Assembly: GCA_963712165.1 (NCBI GenBank)
Contig: CAVQGY010000001.1
Span: 186,001-250,000 of the forward strand
Source: B10-G9 sp963712165
GTDB taxonomy: Bacteria; Chloroflexota; Anaerolineae; Anaerolineales; UBA11858
DNA length: 64,000 bases
Reading direction: 5' to 3'
The position numbers were made by a program, and so were the translations under genes. Each line of letters starts with the position of its first letter. The first letter of the stretch is position 1. This document shows, in pieces, positions 8,900 through 15,229 of the stretch. The notes under the pieces were generated by a model that did no database searches, was not told the DNA's origin, and saw only the letters and a program-made list of their open reading frames with translations.

Positions 8900-9610
8900 A
8901 TGCAGTCTCGCTTTTATCATGCAGGATGGAAATTGCTGGACCTGCTCTTTCCTCCTAGTTGTGCGGGGTGCGGATCGTGGGGGGATAGATATTGCCCGAC
9001 CTGTTTCGAAAAAACCAAGCAGATCCTGAAACCCATTTGTCAGATATGTGGCGATGCGCTTTTTCAAGCTAAAGACGTAGTCTGTGGTCGCTGCAGGAAT
9101 CAGGCGGTGGCTTTCACAGCCATACGGTCATGGGCAGAATATTCTGAACCGCTGCAAGGCGCAATCCATCGATTAAAATACCGAAATGACCGTGGGTTGG
9201 CGGAGGTTCTTTCTCAGCCAATGGTAGATCTATTGGAAAGATATCATTGGTTGATCGACCTTATCTTACCAGTCCCCCTGGATGAAGCCAGGAGAAAGGA
9301 AAGGGGTTATAACCAAGCGGCTTTACTGGCCAGACCCATTTCTTGGAGAACTGGCATACCCCTTTCGGAAAGTTCTCTTTTCAGATCAAGGTTGACCCGG
9401 CCGCAGGTTGGGTTGAGTATTTCAGATCGAACTGAGAATATGGCTGGCGCATTTAAGGCTGAAAGTAAGAGTATTGTTGAGAAGAATCTTCTAATAGTTG
9501 ATGATGTGATCACAACGGGTGCAACAATAAATGCATGCGCAGAGGCCCTGATCAGGGCAGGGGCGGCTCAAGTATTTGGGTTGACTTTAGCAAGATCTTC
9601 GCTCGTCTAA
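8900..9610 (+). CDS. comF: ComF family phosphoribosyltransferase-like competence protein
   Basis: A 236-residue protein of the ComF/GntX family. The N-terminus has a double zinc-ribbon (CAGCGSWGDRYCPTC, then CQICGD and CGRC); the C-terminus is a phosphoribosyltransferase fold with the PRPP loop LLIVDDVITTGATINAC. In Bacillus and Helicobacter, ComF is needed for uptake of single-stranded DNA through the membrane. Its place inside the Tad operon hints that this pilus could serve DNA uptake, but the link is by context only. ATG preceded by GGGAGG. Confidence 0.85.
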   Translation: MQSRFYHAGWKLLDLLFPPSCAGCGSWGDRYCPTCFEKTKQILKPICQICGDALFQAKDVVCGRCRNQAVAFTAIRSWAEYSEPLQGAIHRLKYRNDRGLAEVLSQPMVDLLERYHWLIDLILPVPLDEARRKERGYNQAALLARPISWRTGIPLSESSLFRSRLTRPQVGLSISDRTENMAGAFKAESKSIVEKNLLIVDDVITTGATINACAEALIRAGAAQVFGLTLARSSLV

Positions 9611-9645
9611 ACAGTTTGAAGTAAAATATCTAAAAGGAGGATCTA

Positions 9646-10200
9646 ATGGCATTTGAAGTTAAAATCTTTAGCCGTAATATTGATATTAATGATGAGTTTC
9701 GAGAGCAGATAGAACAAAAAGTCTCTGGATTGAATAAATATCTGGATGATATATTAGAGGCCAGAGTCGATTTAGCCAGAACCAACGCTCGTAATCTGGA
9801 GGAGCGAGAGGTTGTGCAGATTACTGTTCAGGGAAAAGGCTTTATTTTGAGAGCTGAGGAAAGAGCCTCAGAAATTAATAACGCAATGAACTATGCAGTG
9901 GATACGCTGCAAAAGCGTATCAGGAGATTTAAGGGGAAGCGCAATCAACGCTGGAAACAATCACCTGAGGTTGATGAAAGTATACCGGATGAGGACGAGG
10001 ATTGGGAAGACGCACCTGTTATTGCCCGGAGAAAGCAATTTTCCTTGCGTCCGATGGACGAATGGGAAGCTATCGATCAGATGGAACTTCTGGGTCATAC
10101 TAATTTCTTCGTGTTCTATAATGCCCAGACTGAGGCTATCAATGTTCTCTACCGGAGATATGATGGGACTTTAGGATTGATCCAGCCCGTCGTCGGATAA
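9646..10200 (+). CDS. hpf: Long-form ribosome hibernation promoting factor
   Basis: A 184-residue protein. Residues 1-105 form the HPF/RaiA domain (starts AFEVKIFSRNIDINDEFREQ), which sits in the 30S A/P sites and blocks translation. An acidic linker (about 108-125) leads to the C-terminal dimerisation domain (about 130-184, ending YRRYDGTLGLIQP), which makes this the long form that joins two 70S ribosomes into 100S particles. A strong AAAGGAGG ribosome site precedes the ATG. It follows comF by 35 bases and ends at a strong terminator (10221). Confidence 0.92.
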   Translation: MAFEVKIFSRNIDINDEFREQIEQKVSGLNKYLDDILEARVDLARTNARNLEEREVVQITVQGKGFILRAEERASEINNAMNYAVDTLQKRIRRFKGKRNQRWKQSPEVDESIPDEDEDWEDAPVIARRKQFSLRPMDEWEAIDQMELLGHTNFFVFYNAQTEAINVLYRRYDGTLGLIQPVVG

Positions 10201-10220
10201 TATATAACGTGGCGATAAGA

Positions 10221-10250
10221 GGCGAAGGGAGTTGCCCTTCGCCTTTTTTA
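10221..10250 (+). terminator. Intrinsic terminator after hpf
   Basis: Perfect 9-bp stem GGCGAAGGG / CCCTTCGCC with loop AGTTG, followed by six T. It closes the Tad-comF-hpf transcription unit. Confidence 0.92.
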
Positions 10251-10279
10251 TTCTATGAACTGGCTTATCAGCCCTTCGC

Positions 10280-10308
10280 TTGACTTATGTTGGGACTTGG
10301 AATAGACT
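10280..10308 (+). promoter_or_regulatory. Promoter for folE
   Basis: TTGACT (10280-10285), 17-base spacer, TAGACT (10303-10308). The folE ATG at 10348 follows a good ribosome site, TAAGGAG. Confidence 0.6.
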
Positions 10309-10347
10309 AGTTTCATCTACGATAATGAGAATTCTAAGGAGTGCCTG

Positions 10348-10980
10348 ATGCATGAGGACAAAGAGATTCTGGAAAGGATTGCAGAGCTGATTTCGGATGA
10401 GATAGACTTTGACCGCATTGAATTAGCGGTAAAAGAAATCCTTATTTCGATAGGAGAGGACCCTCAACGAGAGGGTTTATTCCGGACACCATTGCGTGTA
10501 GCCAAAGCATATGAAGAGCTTTTGAGTGGCTACAGGACGGATCCTATTGAGCTTCTCAATGATGCGATATTTGAAGTTTCGTATGATGAGATGGTAATCG
10601 TGCGTGATATTGAGTTTTACAGCATGTGCGAACATCATATGCTGCCCTTTTTAGGAAGAGCCCACGTGGCATATCTGCCCAGGGGAAAGGTCATTGGCTT
10701 ATCAAAGATTCCCAGGATTGTGGATATGTTTGCTCGCAGGCTACAAGTCCAGGAACGCATGACCCGGCAAATCGCGGATCTCGTTGATGAATTGCTCCAT
10801 CCCAAGGGAGTGGCAGTCGTTGTTGAGGGCCTGCACCTGTGTTCTGTGATGCGGGGGGTTAAGAAACATGACGCGCGAATGACCACCTCATCGATGGCAG
10901 GGGCTTTTAGGACCAATATCTCAACTCGCCAGGAATTCCTGGATAATATCTCCCGGGCAGCAATTCCATTGCAGTTCTAA
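10348..10980 (+). CDS. folE: GTP cyclohydrolase I
   Basis: A 210-residue type IA enzyme that converts GTP to 7,8-dihydroneopterin triphosphate, the first step of tetrahydrofolate synthesis. The zinc ligands are visible as Cys94 and His97 in YSMCEHHMLPF and Cys165 in HLCSVMRG, together with the family signature GVAVVVEGLHLC. Length and order match the family. It converges on folK and folB on the opposite strand, making a small folate gene group. Confidence 0.96.
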   Translation: MHEDKEILERIAELISDEIDFDRIELAVKEILISIGEDPQREGLFRTPLRVAKAYEELLSGYRTDPIELLNDAIFEVSYDEMVIVRDIEFYSMCEHHMLPFLGRAHVAYLPRGKVIGLSKIPRIVDMFARRLQVQERMTRQIADLVDELLHPKGVAVVVEGLHLCSVMRGVKKHDARMTTSSMAGAFRTNISTRQEFLDNISRAAIPLQF

Positions 10981-10992
10981 GGGCTAGAGTCC

Positions 10993-11505
10993 TTAATCAA
11001 GATCAACGCGCTGATTTATTTCCACGCGGTGTTGCAGGCGTTCAGCGATTTCTCGCAGAGTATCCCCCGTTGTTTCATTTTTGAAGTCGGGTATAAGCTC
11101 ACTTGTCGGAACTGCCAGGTGTGCCTGGCTCCATAGGTCGGGATCGACCACATTTTGATCGTAGATAAGGACATCCAGGTCTATTGTTCTATCCATATAT
11201 TTATCACCTGATCTAACCCTGCCCAGTTGGTTTTCAATGGGCGTGATCAGATGAGACCTGACCTTTTCTAGTGAAAGTCCGGTTCTAAATAGGACAGCGT
11301 TGTTGAGATAATTCGGACCGATGCTGCCAACGGCTGGTGATTCCCAAGTGGACGAGACCTGTAATCCATCAACGATCTCGGCTAAAAGCTTGACGGCGGC
11401 TGGTAAATGTTTTTCTGGGTTGATATTACTTCCCAGACTGATCAGAACCGTATGCTGGTTATTATTCTTTTGACCGCTCAATTTCCACTCCCACCGATTC
11501 AGCAA
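10993..11505 (-). CDS. folK: 2-amino-4-hydroxy-6-hydroxymethyldihydropteridine pyrophosphokinase (HPPK)
   Basis: Transfers pyrophosphate from ATP to 6-hydroxymethyl-7,8-dihydropterin. The family start VLISLGSNINPEKHL and the catalytic pattern DRTIDLDVLIYD are clear. The longest frame begins at a TTG at 11505 and overlaps folB by 44 bases; a second TTG, preceded by GGTGGGAG, gives a shorter overlap (about 16 bases), so the start is uncertain by about ten residues. Last gene of the tlpA-lgt-SDR-folB-folK run. Confidence 0.93.
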   Translation of the reverse strand: MLNRWEWKLSGQKNNNQHTVLISLGSNINPEKHLPAAVKLLAEIVDGLQVSSTWESPAVGSIGPNYLNNAVLFRTGLSLEKVRSHLITPIENQLGRVRSGDKYMDRTIDLDVLIYDQNVVDPDLWSQAHLAVPTSELIPDFKNETTGDTLREIAERLQHRVEINQRVDLD

Positions 11506-11815
11506 AACGCACTGCGCCAGGTTTTTCGACCTTGACTGACACTTTCATCACGCCGGGTGTCTCAAGACAAAAAGCTGCGATATCATGGGCAAGGGCTTCA
11601 ACAGTCATGCGCTGACAATTTTCGGCTAATGTCTGAGCGCCTTTGGCAACCGTCTTGTAATTGATGCTGTCTTTGATATCGTCAGTTTGACCGGCCTTGC
11701 TGATGTCACCCATCAAGGTGATGTTGATAAGGATTTCCTGAGGTTTTTCTCTCTCCCAATCGTAAACCCCAATAATACCTCTGGCCAGCAGATTATTGAT
11801 AATGACTTTATCCAT
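11462..11815 (-). CDS. folB: Dihydroneopterin aldolase
   Basis: A 117-residue enzyme that converts 7,8-dihydroneopterin to 6-hydroxymethyl-7,8-dihydropterin and glycolaldehyde. Family features are the start DKVIINNLLARGIIGVYDWE, the Glu/Tyr-containing centre (DSINYKTVAKG) and the C-terminal Lys motif VKVEKPGAVRFAESVGVEI. Length is standard for this octameric enzyme. Its 3' end overlaps folK, consistent with translational coupling of consecutive pathway steps. Confidence 0.95.
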   Translation of the reverse strand: MDKVIINNLLARGIIGVYDWEREKPQEILINITLMGDISKAGQTDDIKDSINYKTVAKGAQTLAENCQRMTVEALAHDIAAFCLETPGVMKVSVKVEKPGAVRFAESVGVEIERSKE

Positions 11816-11851
11816 ATGTAGCTCCTTGCGAAAATGGATTGTGTGTATTCA

Positions 11852-12577
11852 TTAGATCAGGTGCCTGCCCCCATCCAGGTGGATGATTTCTCCAGTAATA
11901 TAGGTAGGCCCGGTAAGCAAAAAGATCAGTGTTTCCTCTAGCTCCCTGATTTCAGCCCAGCGCGGGATGGGGAGAGAATTCACCAAATCCTTGACCTCTC
12001 CGCCATCGCTGGGAGGCAGGATTGCGCCAAGAGCTATCCCATTAACATTGATCTCAGGAGCAAGGCTTATTGCCAGGGCCTTGGTTAAGGACGCCAACCC
12101 AGCTTTGCTGATTGTATAGGGAAGATGGTCCGATCCCGGCCGAAGGGCTCTCCAATCAAGAAGATTGACGATCCTGCCATTTTTACCGGAGGGTAAGTTT
12201 TTTGCCAGGGATTGACTTAGCAGGAATGGAGTCAATAAATTGATCTGTTGATGTTTGATCCACTCTTCAGCAGTAGTTGTTTCCCAATTCATATTCAAAA
12301 AAATGGAAGCATTGTTGATCAACATATCAATCTGGCCAGAGTTGAAGACCCGGTCGGAGAAATCCTTGACTTCCGCCAGGGAGGAGAAATCACATTGCAG
12401 GATCTGGGCTTGGCCCCCCAGATCCTGGATCTGTTTTTGCAGGGAATCAGCTTCGCTGGGGGATTGGTTATGGTGGATGATAATATTGGCACCTTCTCTG
12501 GCAACTGCTAGCGCCATAGCCCTGCCTAATCTCTTCGCAGCACCCGTTATCAGAATATTACTTTCAGACAACCTCAT
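11852..12577 (-). CDS. Short-chain dehydrogenase, FolM/pteridine-reductase-like
   Basis: A 241-residue NADP-type SDR. The N-terminal TGAAKRLGRAMA fits the TGxxxRxG motif that separates pteridine reductase/FolM enzymes from ordinary SDRs. The NNAS motif and the active-site Tyr-Lys pair in YTISKAG are present. FolM-type enzymes reduce dihydromonapterin and can reduce dihydrofolate. Its place directly upstream of folB-folK supports a pterin substrate. No folA-type reductase is in the window. It overlaps the Lgt-like gene by 14 bases. Confidence 0.82.
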   Translation of the reverse strand: MRLSESNILITGAAKRLGRAMALAVAREGANIIIHHNQSPSEADSLQKQIQDLGGQAQILQCDFSSLAEVKDFSDRVFNSGQIDMLINNASIFLNMNWETTTAEEWIKHQQINLLTPFLLSQSLAKNLPSGKNGRIVNLLDWRALRPGSDHLPYTISKAGLASLTKALAISLAPEINVNGIALGAILPPSDGGEVKDLVNSLPIPRWAEIRELEETLIFLLTGPTYITGEIIHLDGGRHLI

Positions 12578-13310
12578 TATTTACCTCTTTACTTTTAATC
12601 ATGTAATGGATGAAAATGAAAGCAGTGAAAATCGCCCAGGAAAACAGCTGAAAAACCCGAAAACCAGCTATGAGATACCCCGCAGGGTCCTGGAAGGCGG
12701 AAAAGAAGGTCAGATAGCCAGAACTATAGATAATGAAGGAGAGTATGGAAGAGCCGGGTTTTTGTTCATTCGAACCACGTCCAATAGTAATCAGGAGAAG
12801 GACGGCTATGCTCGCAAATAAGTAATAGAGTTGAACTGGGTGTCTGGGACCTCCCCACAGTTCAATGCTCCAGGGAAGGTCACTAAAAGTGCCAAATCCC
12901 GAGCCGGAAGCGAAATTTGATAAAAAAACTGCAGGCGCAAGGACAGCGAAAAAGGGGACCAGGTCATCCAGTAAAGTCCAATTGGCATACTGGTTTCTCG
13001 CGGCTACAATGTAGCCGGCTGCAATCGCAATTGATAATCCGCCTACCGGGTCAAATAATGCCTGGTTCAATGAGATCAGGGATACCCATTGCCCCTGGAA
13101 CGCGGCGGGATTCCTGGCGGCAAAGGATAGCCTGGCTCCCAGGATTCCAGCGAGGATCGTTACCCAAATAACCTTAAACAGGATTTCGGCATTATGTCCA
13201 GATCTTTTAGCTTTTCTCTCAGCGAGAGTGATTCCCAGCCAAGCGCCAATCAACAAGATCAGCTGAGGAGCTGGCAGACTGAGGGGGCCTAGGTTAAGGA
13301 CTGGGAACAT
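12564..13310 (-). CDS. Lgt-like membrane protein (divergent prolipoprotein diacylglyceryl transferase family)
   Basis: A 248-residue, seven-or-so-pass membrane protein. The ATG at 13310 is chosen because it follows AGGAAA; the longer frame from 13373 lies in the tlpA coding region. Lgt-family landmarks are GARLSFAA, DPVGGLSI and RHPVQLYY. In the diagnostic Lgt signature (GRxxNFxNxE in true enzymes) this protein reads FLSNFASGSGFG, so the essential Arg and the Glu appear replaced. It may be a non-lipoprotein-modifying paralogue. It overlaps tlpA by 17 bases, suggesting a shared role at the membrane surface. Confidence 0.7.
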   Translation of the reverse strand: MFPVLNLGPLSLPAPQLILLIGAWLGITLAERKAKRSGHNAEILFKVIWVTILAGILGARLSFAARNPAAFQGQWVSLISLNQALFDPVGGLSIAIAAGYIVAARNQYANWTLLDDLVPFFAVLAPAVFLSNFASGSGFGTFSDLPWSIELWGGPRHPVQLYYLFASIAVLLLITIGRGSNEQKPGSSILSFIIYSSGYLTFFSAFQDPAGYLIAGFRVFQLFSWAIFTAFIFIHYMIKSKEVNNEVV

Positions 13311-13857
13311 CGGTTTTTTCCTGAAGCAGCTGATTTGCGTGAACTCTGAGCAATGCCAGTGGTATCGGACCACCTATGATCGTTTTAGTGATGATCCCAT
13401 CTCTGTCGATCAAAAAGGTTGTTGGCAGTGAATGGATCTGGTAAGAGGATGAGACCTTGCCTGTCATATCAAGCAGGATAGCAAATTCGAGGTTATTCTG
13501 TTCGATGAATTGATTGATTTCTGATATTGTGTCCTGATGAGTAGCGTTGACAGCAAGGATCACAAGATCTGTATCCATATATTCCTGCCATGCAAGCTGA
13601 AAAGCAGGCATCTCCGCCCGGCAGGGAGGGCACCAGCTGGCCCAGAAGTTGAGGATAACAGGACGTCCTTTGAGCTCTTGCAGCGTGACAGGTTCACCAT
13701 CAAGGGAATTTAAGGTGAAATCTGGAGCTAAAAAATTAGCCTTGGGAGCCTCAATTATTGTAGTCGGCATGGAGGATAGCGGGACACGGGAAATCCAGAT
13801 CCAGGCAAAGAGGAATAAAGGGATGAATAGGACGGGAGTGACCTTTTGAATTTTCAT
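13294..13857 (-). CDS. TlpA/ResA-like membrane-anchored thiol-disulfide oxidoreductase
   Basis: A 187-residue protein with an N-terminal membrane anchor (about residues 7-26) and an AhpC/TSA-thioredoxin fold outside the membrane. The active site is FWASWCPPCRAEMP, the reducing-type CxxC of the TlpA/ResA/CcmG group, and the cis-Pro loop is in HSLPTTFLIDRDG. Such proteins reduce disulfides in cytochrome c maturation or other exported proteins and are usually recharged by CcdA; a CcdA is at 20002. First gene of a minus-strand operon with a consensus promoter at 13892-13920. Confidence 0.88.
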   Translation of the reverse strand: MKIQKVTPVLFIPLFLFAWIWISRVPLSSMPTTIIEAPKANFLAPDFTLNSLDGEPVTLQELKGRPVILNFWASWCPPCRAEMPAFQLAWQEYMDTDLVILAVNATHQDTISEINQFIEQNNLEFAILLDMTGKVSSSYQIHSLPTTFLIDRDGIITKTIIGGPIPLALLRVHANQLLQEKTDVPSP

Positions 13858-13891
13858 GTAAGATTTATCTGATCAAGAACATCCTAATAAG

Positions 13892-13920
13892 AGTGTAGTC
13901 TTCTGGTTCTGGCGTGTCAA
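13892..13920 (-). promoter_or_regulatory. Promoter for the tlpA-lgt-fol operon
   Basis: On the minus strand: perfect TTGACA (complement of 13915-13920), 17-base spacer, TACACT (complement of 13892-13897). Transcription would start about 30 bases before the tlpA ATG. Confidence 0.7.
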
Positions 13921-14012
13921 GCAGAGGAGATGGCTCATTTTAGACACTTGGAGTGTGTAATAACTTACCGAACAGGTTTAGTTTTTTTTTATAAATAGAA
14001 ATAGGAGGGTTT

Positions 14013-14576
14013 ATGAAAGATAGTAAATGGTTGATATTCATCATAGTTGGAGTAGTGATAGTCGGCGGTGGTCTGTACCTGCTGCTGCCCGGTAATCAAG
14101 CCTCTCCTGCTGAAAACGAGATTGTTGGAGAAGTTGAGCCTAGCGAGGTGATAACTGAGAATCCAACGGAAACTGCACAAGTTACAGAGGTTCAATCCGC
14201 AGAGGAGAATACTGAAAGCGCTTCCACCCAGGCTATCCCACCAACTCCCAGGACTGAGCTTGAAAGCACCGATCCAAACAGCGTGAATTTGGCATCCGGT
14301 AATGTCCAACTGGTGGAGCTCTTTGCTTTTTGGTGACCTACCTGCCGAAATATGGCGCCCATCGTGCATGGGCTAGAAGTTGAGTATGCAGGTGAAATCA
14401 ATTTTGTTTACTTGGATATTGATGACCCGGGTAATGAACAGTTCAAGAAAGAGTTGGGCTTTAGATACCAGCCCCATTTCCTGTTGATTGATGGCGATGG
14501 TAATATCATCCAGCAGTGGCTAGGCCCTGTTGAAGCCGACCAATTCAGAGAGGCGTTTACTTCCAATCTTCCATAA
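14013..14576 (+). CDS. Membrane-anchored thioredoxin-like selenoprotein (in-frame UGA at the active-site Cys)
   Basis: Reading through the TGA at 14334-14336 gives one continuous 187-residue frame. Residues 6-27 are a membrane anchor, 30-100 an acidic Ser/Thr/Glu-rich linker, and 95-187 a thioredoxin fold. The active site reads FW-U-PTC-RNMAP, so UGA is residue 108, exactly where the first Cys of CxxC belongs, and Cys111 is the partner. The rest of the fold (NFVYLDIDDPG, RYQPHFLLIDGDG) is intact and has no other stop. A SECIS-like hairpin lies at the right distance (next entry). The internal ATG at 14352 has no ribosome site. A nonsense mutation is the alternative. Strong AGGAGGG before the first ATG; terminator at 14591. 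Confidence 0.82.
14334..14373 (+). promoter_or_regulatory. Candidate bacterial SECIS element with its UGA codon
   Basis: After the UGA (14334-14336), bases 14357-14373 form a perfect 6-bp stem GCCCAT / ATGGGC with loop CGTGC. The loop begins 27 bases after the UGA and has G in its second position followed by U. Published descriptions of bacterial SECIS elements place a small apical loop, with a G in its first two positions, about 16-37 bases after UGA, which this satisfies. SelB would bind it to recode UGA as selenocysteine. Confidence 0.72.
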
Positions 14577-14590
14577 AAGTGACTATCTGA

Positions 14591-14617
14591 AAACCCGGGG
14601 TAAGCCCCGGGTTTTTC
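14591..14617 (+). terminator. Intrinsic terminator after the selenoprotein thioredoxin gene
   Basis: Perfect 10-bp stem AAACCCGGGG / CCCCGGGTTT with loop TAAG and a TTTTT tail. It insulates the thioredoxin gene from the copper operon. Confidence 0.92.
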
Positions 14618-14648
14618 TCTTAAAATGTAACAAGGGGAGCGGGGGCAT

Positions 14649-14677
14649 TTGACAGGCGTATAGTTTTGCGGTATAGT
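14649..14677 (+). promoter_or_regulatory. Promoter of the csoR-copZ-copA operon
   Basis: Perfect TTGACA (14649-14654), 17-base spacer and TATAGT (14672-14677). The GC-rich dyad that follows overlaps the expected transcription start. Confidence 0.85.
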
Positions 14678-14679
14678 AA

Positions 14680-14702
14680 TACCCATCCCCCCAGGGAGGG
14701 GT
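14680..14702. promoter_or_regulatory. CsoR-type operator
   Basis: A C-run/G-run dyad, ACCCATCCCC..GGGAGGGGT, lies directly after the -10 box and 6 bases before the csoR ATG. CsoR repressors bind such GC-rich, A-form-prone pseudo-palindromes (TACCC..GGGTA type). Binding by the adjacent gene product and release by Cu(I) is the expected autoregulation. Confidence 0.7.
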
Positions 14703-14708
14703 CTAAAC

Positions 14709-14981
14709 ATGAATGAAAATATCGCAAATCTCAATAGATTAAGAACCGTCGAAGGCCATATCCGAGGAGTTCAGCGGATGGTGGAAGAGGGTGCTTACTG
14801 CATTGATATTATCAGGCAGATCAATGCTGTCCAATCGGCCTTGAACAAGATCAGCATTAATATCCTTGAAGACCATCTCAATTCTTGTTTGGTCTCTGCT
14901 GTTAAGGGGGATAATTCAGAGGACAGGGATAGGGTTTTGAAGGAAATTATTGAAGTATTTGAAGCGGCCACAAAAGTATAG
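14709..14981 (+). CDS. csoR: CsoR-family copper-sensing repressor
   Basis: A 90-residue all-helical DUF156 protein. The Cu(I) ligands Cys31, His56 and Cys60 have the same 25- and 4-residue spacing as characterised copper-sensing CsoR proteins, which separates it from nickel (RcnR) and formaldehyde (FrmR) relatives. As a tetramer it represses the operon until Cu(I) binds. It is first in the operon, with copZ 14 bases downstream, and sits just after its own likely operator. Confidence 0.92.
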   Translation: MNENIANLNRLRTVEGHIRGVQRMVEEGAYCIDIIRQINAVQSALNKISINILEDHLNSCLVSAVKGDNSEDRDRVLKEIIEVFEAATKV

Positions 14982-14995
14982 TACCAGGAGGTTTG

Positions 14996-15205
14996 ATGAA
15001 CACCGTAACTTATAAGGTCCCAGGCATTTCGTGTGGCCATTGTGTGAACACGATAGAAATGGAGTTAAGAGAACTCGATGGAGTCACTCATGTTAAAGCC
15101 AACGCGGCAGAGAAAACTGTTGTAATCGAGTACCAGGATCCAATTTCAGAGTCGCAGTTGATTGATATATTAAGAGAGATCAATTATCCCATTCAAGTTG
15201 CCTGA
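14996..15205 (+). CDS. copZ: Copper chaperone CopZ-like heavy-metal-associated protein
   Basis: A 69-residue HMA-domain protein with the metal loop GISCGHC (Cys13 and Cys16). It carries Cu(I) in the cytoplasm and passes it to the N-terminal metal-binding domain of CopA. The ATG at 14996 is preferred over a TTG three bases earlier because AGGAGG lies at the correct distance. Confidence 0.9.
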   Translation: MNTVTYKVPGISCGHCVNTIEMELRELDGVTHVKANAAEKTVVIEYQDPISESQLIDILREINYPIQVA

Positions 15206-15229
15206 CCGGTGGGTTTTTGGGGAGGATGA

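Noticed and set aside
12255..12821. 188-residue plus-strand open frame
   Set aside because: It lies antisense to the SDR and Lgt-like genes, has no family features, and is a shadow of them.
14352..14576. Independent 74-residue protein starting at the ATG after the TGA
   Set aside because: It has no ribosome site, starts in the middle of the thioredoxin active-site helix, and is in the same frame as the upstream part; selenocysteine read-through explains both parts.
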